DNA of 31,915 nt. Origin: DASXMX01 sp036495445 (GTDB taxonomy: Bacteria > Planctomycetota > Phycisphaerae > Tepidisphaerales > Tepidisphaeraceae). Below are positions 23,800 through 31,915 of the stretch, piece after piece (the stretch's first letter is position 1; every line of letters begins with the position of its first letter). The stretch spans positions 1-31,915 of the forward strand of contig DASXMX010000147.1 in the NCBI GenBank assembly GCA_036495445.1. The letters are read 5' to 3'. The notes under the pieces were generated by a model. It was not told the origin of the DNA. It did not search any database and worked only from the letters and a program-made list of their open reading frames with translations. A program made the translations under genes and the position numbers.

Positions 23800-24336
23800 T
23801 TAAACCGTTTCGACTCTCACGTTCGTGTTCGTGTAAATACAAACTTCCCCCGCGATCTTCAGTGCCGTTTCGACAATTTGTTTCGCGTCCAGCGACGAAT
23901 GTTCCAGCAGCGCTTTAGCGGCCGAGAGCGCATAGGGGCCGCCGGAGCCGATCGCGACGACGCCGTCGCTCGGCTCGATCACGTCGCCGGCCCCGCTGAT
24001 CATGAGGCTGACGGATTTGTCGGCGACGGCGAGCATCGCCTCCAGCCTTCGGAGGACGCGGTCCGTCCGCCATTCCTTGGCCAGCTCGATCGCGGCCCGG
24101 CGGGTGTTGTCGGGGAACTCGGCGAGCTTCTTCTCGAACCGCTCCAGCAGCGCGAACGCGTCGGCCGCGGAGCCGGCGAAGCCGGTCAACACCTTCCCGC
24201 CAGGGCCCACCCGGCGGATCTTGATCGCGTCGTGCTTCGCCACCGTGTTCCCCAGCGTCACCTGACCGTCGCCCCCCAAGGCAACCTGATCATCCCGGCG
24301 GACGCTGAGGATCGTCGTCGATCGTGCGGGTCTCAT
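23800..24336 (-). CDS. hslV: ATP-dependent protease peptidase subunit HslV
   Basis: Predicted 178-residue proteolytic subunit of the HslUV (ClpYQ) protease. After removal of a short propeptide, Thr7 in RSTTILSVRRD becomes the N-terminal nucleophile. The segment GDGQVTLGNTV and the central IGSGGPYALSAAKAL are family hallmarks, and the length is normal. ATG 24336 fits the conserved start of the family; the open frame upstream is not conserved in character. HslU, the ATPase that unfolds substrates and opens the HslV ring, is not encoded in this window, which is unusual because the pair is normally adjacent. Confidence 0.95.
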   Translation of the reverse strand: MRPARSTTILSVRRDDQVALGGDGQVTLGNTVAKHDAIKIRRVGPGGKVLTGFAGSAADAFALLERFEKKLAEFPDNTRRAAIELAKEWRTDRVLRRLEAMLAVADKSVSLMISGAGDVIEPSDGVVAIGSGGPYALSAAKALLEHSSLDAKQIVETALKIAGEVCIYTNTNVRVETV

Positions 24337-24601
24337 GGGCAAGGGTCTACCGCGGGCGGGAGGATGGAGCAAGGGAGGTGGCAGCCAACCGAAGGGAGTT
24401 GCGAATTACCGGATTCGCCGTGCGGACGCCGTTCAACTGCTGGCGCGTATCAAGACCGCTGTGCGGTTTCGCAATCACGGCGCGATCAGATCGCAGTCGG
24501 ATTGCGGTCTTCCGGCGGTCCCGACGGCGCGAAACCCCTCCGCGTTCGGGCAAAGTTTGCTCTCGGCGGACGCGCGACACCGCATCGGATATGCTGCTCC
24601 C

Positions 24602-24664
24602 GTGGCACGGGCGCCCCGCCCGTGCATCCGCGCATGGAACGCACGGGCGAGGCGCCCGTGTCAC
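24602..24664. repeat. Inverted repeat GGCACGGGCGCC...
   Basis: Arms 24602-24625 and 24641-24664 (core GGCACGGGCGCC) match in inverted orientation at 22 of 24 positions with a 15-base spacer. It lies just before the VWA gene, in the 330-base space between that gene and the divergent hslV. The rest of the space shows nothing recognisable. Confidence 0.8.
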
Positions 24665-24668
24665 GCGG

Positions 24669-26972
24669 ATGACCCTCGGCCCGATGACGCACCGCGCCTT
24701 CTCATCCCTGACCTTCGACGCGAGTTGGGCTTCTGGGACCGTGCTCGCGCTGGCGGCAATCGCCGCCCTGATCACATACGTCCGTCGCCCCGTCGCCCCG
24801 CGCGGGACGTTTATCCTCTGCGCCGCGGGACTGCTCCTGTTCGCGCTCGCCGCCGCGAACCCGATCTGGCGCCGCCCCGCCCGGCAGGAGGTCGCCGTGA
24901 TGGTGGACTTATCGCCCAGCACGCGAACCGCGCGGTACCGCGATCGCGCGACGCTCGAGCGTCGGATCGCCGAACTGCTCCGCGACACGCCCTACCGCAT
25001 CCAATACTTTGCGGACGGCACCCGCCCGGCCGACGCGAGCGGGCCTCGACTCCCCGACCTCCACGCAGACTGCACGCGGTATTCGCCCCCCGCCGCGGCG
25101 GCGGTGCTGCTGTTCAGCGACTGCCGGTTCGCGTTGCCCGAGCAGTCGCCGCCGACGTACGTGTGCGTGGACGTCGGCCTCGACGACCCGCCCGACGCGG
25201 CGGTGGCGAGCCTGGAGATCCGCGGGACCGAAGCCGCCGTCTCGCTCCGCAACGGCGGCGACCCGCGCCGGCTGACGCTCAATGGGACGAGTCCCGCGAA
25301 CCCAACCACGCTCCCGGGTGGATCGCTCGTCATCACCCGGCCGCTGGCGAGAGGCGCGTCACAAATTGCCGCGGAATTATCGCCCGGCGACCCTTGGCCG
25401 GAGAACGACGCGCTGGCGACGGTGGTCCCGCCGCCTCAGGAATTCGAGCGGTGGTGGGTGGGCCGATCGGGTCCGGGCAGCGGGTGGCGCGTGATGAATC
25501 CAGGCGAATTGCCGACGGAACCCGATGCGTACCTGAGCGCCGCCGTCATCGTTCTCGACAACGTCGCCGCCTCCGACCTGAGCGACCTGCAGCAGCAACG
25601 GCTGCAGCAATACGTCCGCGACTTGGGCGGGGGCCTGCTGATCCTCGGCGGCAACCGCGCGTTCGCTCCCGGCGGGTACGAGGGGACGCCGATCGACGCG
25701 CTCTCGCCGCTGGCCTCGAGCCCGCCGGCCCCGACGAACCATTGGGTGCTGCTGGCCGACGCCAGCGGGTCAATGTCCGAGGCGGTGCCCGGCGGCACGC
25801 GGTGGCAGTCCGCGACCGGAGCGATCGCCCTGGTGCTCCCGCACCTCCCGCCCCAGGACGTGGCGAGCGTCGGCTGCTTCGCCGAGACGCTGCAGTGGTG
25901 GATCGACGCGATACCGGCACGTGAAGCGGCCAAGCAGCCGATCCCGCTCGGCAATGCCTACCCGCACGGCCCCACGAACCTCCAGCCCGCGCTCGAAGCG
26001 ATCGCTCGATCCGCCGACGGGAAGATGCCGGTTCAGCTCCTGGTGCTCAGCGACTTCGAGACGCAGATCAGCGGCGCACCGCAACTCGCGGATCTGCTGA
26101 AATCGAAAAACATTCACCTTCACCTTCTCGCGATTGGGGAGGGAACCGCCCTGCCGATGCTGCGGCAGATCGCCGCGCTTACGGGCGGGCGCGTGCTGAC
26201 GGAGATTGACCCGTCGCGGTGGTCGGCCGCGGTTCGCGAACTGGCGCGGGCCGCGGGGAATCCGCAGGTTCAGCGAACGCCGGTCAAGGTCACATTCGAA
26301 AGTCCATTGCAGGGAATGCCGCCGCAATCGACCGATCTCTGGAACCGCACTTGGATGAAGGACGGCGCGTCGAAGCTTGCCGAGGCCCGGCCGGACGCGG
26401 CGGAGCCGGTCCCGATGGCGGCCCGGTGGAACGCCGGGGAAGGCCGCGTGCTGGCGGCCGCGTTCGTGCCCGACGCGGGCGTGGTCGAGCGACTCGCGTC
26501 GCTGGTTGCGCGTCCCCCGCGCGACCCACGCTTTCACGTGACCTGGGAAAGCGGTCCCCGGCTGCGCGTGACGATCGACGCGGTCGACGGCCGCCAGTAC
26601 CTGAATGGGCAAAACCTGTCGCTCGAACTCAACGCCCCCCGGCATCCGATCCCGCAGACCGGGCCGGGGCGATATGAGCTGACGATGCAAGCCCCGCGCT
26701 CGCCGGCGATCGCGACAGTCCGCGCCGGCGATCAGGTGCTGGACCGGATCGCGCTTGCGGGCCGGTATGCGCCGGAGTTCGATGAGGTTGGCAACGACCT
26801 GGCCGCGATGCGCGAGCTGGCGCGCCGGTCCGGCGGCGTGGTCGTCCCGCCAGGCCAGGCCAAGCCGCTCGACATCCATTGGCCGGTGCGGGAGGTTTCG
26901 ATCGCGTCGCTGCTGGCAGTCGCGGGCGCGGCTTGCGTCGTGGCGGGGTTACTCTGGTGGCAGAGGGGATGA
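24669..26972 (+). CDS. Membrane-anchored VWA-domain protein with glutamine-amidotransferase-like segment
   Basis: Predicted 767-residue membrane protein. Two N-terminal helices (about 22-38 and 46-63) and one C-terminal helix (about 742-762) enclose a large extracytoplasmic part. Residue 80 begins DLSPST, a metal-site-like motif, and the main VWA domain has DASGSMS at 364-370. Between them, VRDLGGGLLILGGNRAFAPGG (about 316-336) resembles the class I amidotransferase-like domain found in bacterial VWA/BatA-type proteins; the catalytic Cys is not apparent. VWA domains bind partners through metal. ATG 24669 is the first start after the inverted repeat; ATG 24684 is equally possible, and neither has a ribosome site. 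Neighbours give no operon context, as the usual MoxR/DUF58 genes are absent. Confidence 0.8.
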   Translation: MTLGPMTHRAFSSLTFDASWASGTVLALAAIAALITYVRRPVAPRGTFILCAAGLLLFALAAANPIWRRPARQEVAVMVDLSPSTRTARYRDRATLERRIAELLRDTPYRIQYFADGTRPADASGPRLPDLHADCTRYSPPAAAAVLLFSDCRFALPEQSPPTYVCVDVGLDDPPDAAVASLEIRGTEAAVSLRNGGDPRRLTLNGTSPANPTTLPGGSLVITRPLARGASQIAAELSPGDPWPENDALATVVPPPQEFERWWVGRSGPGSGWRVMNPGELPTEPDAYLSAAVIVLDNVAASDLSDLQQQRLQQYVRDLGGGLLILGGNRAFAPGGYEGTPIDALSPLASSPPAPTNHWVLLADASGSMSEAVPGGTRWQSATGAIALVLPHLPPQDVASVGCFAETLQWWIDAIPAREAAKQPIPLGNAYPHGPTNLQPALEAIARSADGKMPVQLLVLSDFETQISGAPQLADLLKSKNIHLHLLAIGEGTALPMLRQIAALTGGRVLTEIDPSRWSAAVRELARAAGNPQVQRTPVKVTFESPLQGMPPQSTDLWNRTWMKDGASKLAEARPDAAEPVPMAARWNAGEGRVLAAAFVPDAGVVERLASLVARPPRDPRFHVTWESGPRLRVTIDAVDGRQYLNGQNLSLELNAPRHPIPQTGPGRYELTMQAPRSPAIATVRAGDQVLDRIALAGRYAPEFDEVGNDLAAMRELARRSGGVVVPPGQAKPLDIHWPVREVSIASLLAVAGAACVVAGLLWWQRG

Positions 26973-26974
26973 AT

Positions 26975-27046
26975 ACATTGCAAATTGCAAATTGATAATT
27001 GCAAATTGGCGGGCGGCCGCGTTTCCTTCCAATTTGCAATGCACCG
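26975..27046. repeat. AT-rich inverted repeat TTGCAAATTG
   Basis: TTGCAAATTG-like units repeat directly at the left (26978-27009), and CCAATTTGCAATGCA mirrors them at 27029-27043. It lies between two convergent genes (VWA and OsmC) and is strikingly AT-rich for this window. A two-way terminator or a dispersed palindrome are both possible. Confidence 0.6.
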
Positions 27047-27050
27047 CACC

Positions 27051-27476
27051 TCAAAGGAGCTTTGCTTCCAGCTCAATCGGCGTCGCCGACAGCGCCTGCG
27101 ACACGGGGCAGCCCGACTTGGTTGCGATGGCGATCTCCTGGAATTTGGTCGGGTCGATCCCGGGGACCTTGGCCTGGCTCTGCAGGCGGATCCGGGTGAT
27201 CTTGAAGCCTTCGCCCACTTTGTCGATCGTGACCGCCGCCGTCGTGTGGACGCTTTGTGGGCTGAAGCCCGCCTTGCCGAGGCCCGCCGACAGGGCCATC
27301 GAGTAGCAGGCCGCGTGGGCGGCGCCGATCAGCTCCTCGGGGTTCGTGCCCGTGCCGCTCTCGAAGCGGCTCGTGAACGAGTACTGCCCCTCCCACGCGC
27401 CGCTCCCGAGCTTCACGTTCCCCTTCCCGTCCTTCAGGCCCCCGTTCCACGTCGCTTCCGCATTCCGTACCGGCAT
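27051..27476 (-). CDS. OsmC family peroxiredoxin
   Basis: Predicted 141-residue peroxidase of the OsmC/Ohr family, which reduces organic hydroperoxides with a pair of cysteines. They are Cys57 in HAACYSMAL and Cys123 in KSGCPVSQAL; NPEELIGAAHAAC is the typical OsmC helix. The ATG at 27476 has AAAGGAG six bases upstream. The N-terminal MPVRNAEATW is typical of OsmC rather than of Ohr. It is convergent with the VWA gene and divergent from the PQQ-like propeller gene. Confidence 0.93.
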   Translation of the reverse strand: MPVRNAEATWNGGLKDGKGNVKLGSGAWEGQYSFTSRFESGTGTNPEELIGAAHAACYSMALSAGLGKAGFSPQSVHTTAAVTIDKVGEGFKITRIRLQSQAKVPGIDPTKFQEIAIATKSGCPVSQALSATPIELEAKLL

Positions 27477-27585
27477 GTCTGACTCCTTTCCGTAAAGCCC
27501 CGGAGCATACAACGGACGGCGCGCGGGGAGAAGACGAATTGGTCCACAAAGGGGCACGAAGGACACGAAGGGAAGACAAAGAAAA

Positions 27586-27652
27586 GCCGCGGATTGCACG
27601 GATTGCACGGATGGGAGAACGGGATTTCTCTTTATCCGCGTAATCCGCGGTT
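27586..27652. repeat. Inverted repeat, CCGCGGATT family, copy 2
   Basis: CCGCGGATTGCACGGAT on the left pairs with ATCCGCGTAATCCGCGGTT at 27634-27652. The 17-base core occurs exactly in the copy at 6493-6509. It lies in the divergent space between osmC and the propeller gene. Confidence 0.75.
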
Positions 27653-27739
27653 CAACTTCCTGTGGTTGCATTTCAGGACCGCACAACAGGCAGGAGTTCG
27701 GACCTTCGGTTACACTGCCGGCCAAACCGGAGGATCTCG

Positions 27740-29017
27740 ATGCGCCGAGTTGCGGTCGCCCTTGCCGCTGCGTCGTTGCTGTGGATCACGTCGTCCGCCC
27801 GGGCGGGGGATTGGCCGCGGTTTCGCGGGCCGACGGGGCAGGGGATCTCGGCGGAGACGGGGCTGCCGATGGAGTGGTCGGCCGGGAAGAACGTGAGGTG
27901 GAAGACGGCCGTCCCCGGCCTCGGCTGGTCCTCGCCGATCGTCTGGGGCGATCGCGTCTTCCTCACCTCCACCTCGCCCGACGGCGTCGCGTGCCACGTG
28001 ATCTGCGTGAACAAATCCGACGGGCGGATCCTGTGGGACAAACAGGTGTTCGAGCAGGAGCCCACGCGGAAGGAGGGGAAGAACTCGTACGCCACGCCCA
28101 CCCCGACGACCGACGGCAAGCACGTCTTCGCCGTCTTCAGCAGTGGCGGCGTGGTGTCGCTCGACTTTGACGGAAGTGTCGCCTGGACCAACCTCGACCA
28201 GCACTTCTACAGCCGCCATGGCCTGGCGGCGTCGCCGGTCCTCTACAACGATCTGCTCATCATGCCGTACGACGGCAGCACGACCGAAGTCGGCATTGAC
28301 GAGAAGATCGGCTGGCAGAAGCCGTGGGACAAGGCCTACATCCTCGCGTTCGAGAAGGAGACGGGGAAGGTCCGCTGGCGCGCCAACCGCGGCCTCTCGC
28401 GGCAGGCGCACGTCACGCCGCAGGTGATCGACGTCGCGGGCCGGCCGACGCTCATCAGCCCCGCCGGGGACGTGGTGCAAGGCTTCAACCCCGACACGGG
28501 CGAGCGCCTCTGGTCCGCCCACAGCCAGGGCGAGGGCGTCGTCCCCACGTTCGTCACCGGAGGCGCCCTGCTTTTCACCTCCTCCGGCTTCGAGGCCGAG
28601 ACGATCCGCGCCTTCCGCCTCGACGCCGGCATGCATGGCAACGTCACGAAATCCCACCTTGCCTGGGAACAGAAGAAGGCCGTTCCGATCATGCCCTCGT
28701 TCCTCTACCACGACGGGCTGCTATTCACGATCAAGGAAAGCGGGATCGCCCAATGCCTCGACGCCAAGACCGGCCAAATCCTCTGGCACCAGCGGCTGCA
28801 GGGGACGTATTCCGCGTCGCCGGTCTATTCCGAGGGACGGATTTACATGCTGAGCGAACAAGGCGAGACGACCGTCTTCGCGGCGTCGCGCGAGGGTTAT
28901 AAGGAACTGGCGCGCAACCCGCTGGAGGGGCCGTGCCAGGCTTCGCCGGCGGTCAGCGATGGGAACATTCTGGTCCGGTCGGAGCATGATCTGTTCTGCA
29001 TCTCGAATGGGCGATGA
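27740..29017 (+). CDS. Secreted PQQ-like beta-propeller protein
   Basis: Predicted 425-residue exported propeller. The ATG at 27740 has GGAGG six bases upstream. A signal peptide of about 22 residues ends ARA-GDWPRFRGP. WPRFRGPTGQG is the usual opening of planctomycete PQQ-like repeat proteins. Blades follow, with phrases such as GRILWDKQVF, GKVRWRANRGLS, GERLWSAHSQGEG and GQILWHQRLQGTY, each a tryptophan-docking-like motif. Members of this group often scaffold or act in envelope redox processes; no PQQ-dehydrogenase catalytic set is evident, so enzyme activity is unproven. TACACT at 27711-27716 may be its -10 box. Confidence 0.88.
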   Translation: MRRVAVALAAASLLWITSSARAGDWPRFRGPTGQGISAETGLPMEWSAGKNVRWKTAVPGLGWSSPIVWGDRVFLTSTSPDGVACHVICVNKSDGRILWDKQVFEQEPTRKEGKNSYATPTPTTDGKHVFAVFSSGGVVSLDFDGSVAWTNLDQHFYSRHGLAASPVLYNDLLIMPYDGSTTEVGIDEKIGWQKPWDKAYILAFEKETGKVRWRANRGLSRQAHVTPQVIDVAGRPTLISPAGDVVQGFNPDTGERLWSAHSQGEGVVPTFVTGGALLFTSSGFEAETIRAFRLDAGMHGNVTKSHLAWEQKKAVPIMPSFLYHDGLLFTIKESGIAQCLDAKTGQILWHQRLQGTYSASPVYSEGRIYMLSEQGETTVFAASREGYKELARNPLEGPCQASPAVSDGNILVRSEHDLFCISNGR

Positions 29018-29057
29018 GTGTCGGGCGGAAACACACGGGCAGAAGTGCTAAGAAAAA

Positions 29058-29747
29058 GGCTGACGCTGCGATCCGCGGCGCGACGCTTCAAGCCCGAGTA
29101 CGGGCTGCGCGGTCGCGGTGGTGGCGCAGCACCCTCGTGCGCCTGACGCTTGGGCCTGAAGGGATCCGCTCCGCGGATGCAGCGAACGTTTGGACAAATG
29201 CCTGGTTCGAGAGCGTCCCCGCCGGGTCCCGCTGCGCGTCGGCCTGCTCCGCGGGGCGAGGTCCACGCCGCGAGTGGGAGGGCGAGGCTCCGGCCGAGCC
29301 GGGGCTTGGTCGAAGGACTCGGCTCGGCAGCCTGCGGTAAGTCCCATCGAACCGGCTCCTTTCCCTCCCGATTGGTGCCTTTACGGCCCGGAAGTTTCCC
29401 TTGCTCCCTCTGCTGGAGCAGGGAGCGAGGGAAACGATCGAGACCCGATCGCGTGAGCGAAGCGCAGGCCGTCGCGCAGCGGCAGCGACCGGCGTGACGC
29501 GGGCCAATCGATCTCCCGCGTCGCCCGGCCCGCGGCGTGACGGTTGTCCCGCGGAGCAGGCCAGAGCGGAGCGGTCGCACACGGGGCACCCACCTGACCC
29601 GGGCAACTCCTCTGCCGTCCGCCGCATCCGCGCAGCGGATCCCTTCACGCCCAAGCCCCGCCGGCACGAGGGGGATTCGCTGCCACCGCGACCGCGCAGC
29701 CGGTACTCCGGCTTGAAGCGTCGCGCAGCCGATCGCCGCGTCAGCCC
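29058..29747. repeat. Long inverted-repeat block bracketing a gene-free segment
   Basis: A left arm at 29058-29188 and a right arm at 29616-29747 are inverted copies with about 80 percent identity by eye; the longest matching runs include GCGCGACGCTTCAAGCC, GGCTGCGCGGTCGCGGTGG and TGAAGGGATCCGCT. Between them lie one copy of the GGGAGGGCGAGGCTCC family (29276-29300) and an imperfect hairpin at 29394-29435 (core TTTCCCTTGCTCCCTC). No transposase or credible gene is present. It fills the space between the propeller gene and the lactate permease (29018-29806) and may be a non-autonomous mobile element or its remains. Confidence 0.75.
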
Positions 29748-29806
29748 TTCCGCCAGTTCTTGTTCTTCTTCCTCCCGATCGACCTCCCGATCGACGCGTC
29801 GGCGCA

Positions 29807-31564
<1,758 letters not shown>

Positions 31565-31617
31565 TAGAAGTCCCGAAAGGATGCCCGATTTCGATCCCGG
31601 GCAATCGCACGTGCTTC

Positions 31618-31695
31618 GGGTGGCATGGGCATGTACTCATGCCCGTGTCCTCCTATCAACGACTGCACGGGCATGAGTACATGCCCATGCCACCC
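31618..31695. repeat. Perfect 30-bp inverted repeat GGGTGGCATGGGCATG...
   Basis: Arms 31618-31647 and 31666-31695 are exact reverse complements with an 18-base loop; each arm is itself partly palindromic around ATGTACTCAT. It lies upstream of the permease start, between two divergent genes, and has no coding content. Confidence 0.88.
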
Positions 31696-31793
31696 AATCC
31701 ATGCTCCGTCAATTTGGGGAGCAACATGCGATTGCCCGTCGGCTTTAATGCGGCGTATCGTACCCGCCCCTGTCCGATGCGCCATGCGGTCCC

Positions 31794-31799
31794 TACAAT
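31794..31799 (+). promoter_or_regulatory. -10 box (TACAAT) of the gene at the right edge
   Basis: TACAAT is followed after eight bases by ATG 31808, with no ribosome site between them. The expected transcript would start within about three bases of the ATG. The -35 region (TGTCCG at 31771) is weak. Confidence 0.45.
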
Positions 31800-31807
31800 A
31801 GTTGACA

Positions 31808-31915
31808 ATGGCAGCGTCATCCGCCGGTTCGTCGGTCTTCCCTTCGGCGCCTCCCGAGCCTCCTGAGAAGGAGGAGGCGGAGCGTCTCGACGCGACGACA
31901 ACGGTCGCGGCGGCC
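31808..31915 (+). CDS. N-terminal start of an unidentified protein (partial)
   Basis: From ATG 31808 the frame stays open for 36 codons to the window edge. The residues are Ala/Ser-rich at first (MAASSAGSSVFPS), then Pro/Glu-rich (APPEPPEKEEAERLD). This is compatible with a disordered N-terminal tail of a cytoplasmic protein; there is no signal peptide. The product cannot be identified from this fragment. Confidence 0.5.
   Translation, partial: MAASSAGSSVFPSAPPEPPEKEEAERLDATTTVAAA

Overview
The window looks like a chromosomal segment of a GC-rich planctomycete. The evidence is a paired DUF1592-type cytochrome protein and DUF1552 Tat protein, a secreted protease with the planctomycete N-terminal motif LEPRLLWSA, PQQ-like and NHL propeller proteins with signal peptides, bacterial hopanoid genes, and many palindromic repeats between genes. 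A lineage near the Phycisphaerae/Tepidisphaerales is my guess from style only. There is no rRNA, tRNA, CRISPR array, prophage or recognisable transposase.

Layout. 1-142 is the tail of an unknown gene, convergent with a calpain-like protease (149-1798, minus). 2105-3175 is a secreted NHL propeller and 3332-6130 a large RND/MMPL exporter that resembles HpnN. On the minus strand follow a thioredoxin-fold lipid-side reductase (6614-7522), a single-domain response regulator (7635-8060), the translationally coupled DUF1592/DUF1552 pair (11869-8506) and a class III aminotransferase (13397-11994) that may be HpnO. A broken DUF433 gene (13664-13972) and a Uma2 nuclease-like gene (14260-14889) come next, then a small membrane protein and squalene-hopene cyclase (15754-17736). 

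The right half holds an unknown protein (17976-18416), a thiol-oxidoreductase/lipase-maturation-factor fusion (18898-20835), an AlkA-type DNA glycosylase, an unknown gene followed by a toxin-first PIN module (22034-23241), hslV with a DUF2750 gene, a membrane-anchored VWA protein, an OsmC peroxiredoxin, a PQQ-like propeller and an L-lactate permease. The last 108 bases open another reading frame.

Themes. (i) Three genes (RND exporter, aminotransferase, cyclase) could belong to hopanoid synthesis, modification and export, although they are scattered over 14 kb and not in one operon. (ii) Many proteins are exported, with redox or haem chemistry in the envelope (CXXCH sites, CXXC thioredoxin folds, PQQ-like propeller). 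(iii) Nearly every larger intergenic space holds an inverted repeat, from at least eight sequence families. One copy lies in frame inside the lactate permease gene, and a pair of about 130-base inverted arms brackets a gene-free block at 29.06-29.75 kb. (iv) Several genes have a -10 box only 6-9 bases before the start codon, which suggests leaderless transcripts. I did not find one clear new defence or biosynthetic system; the repeat architecture is the most unusual content.
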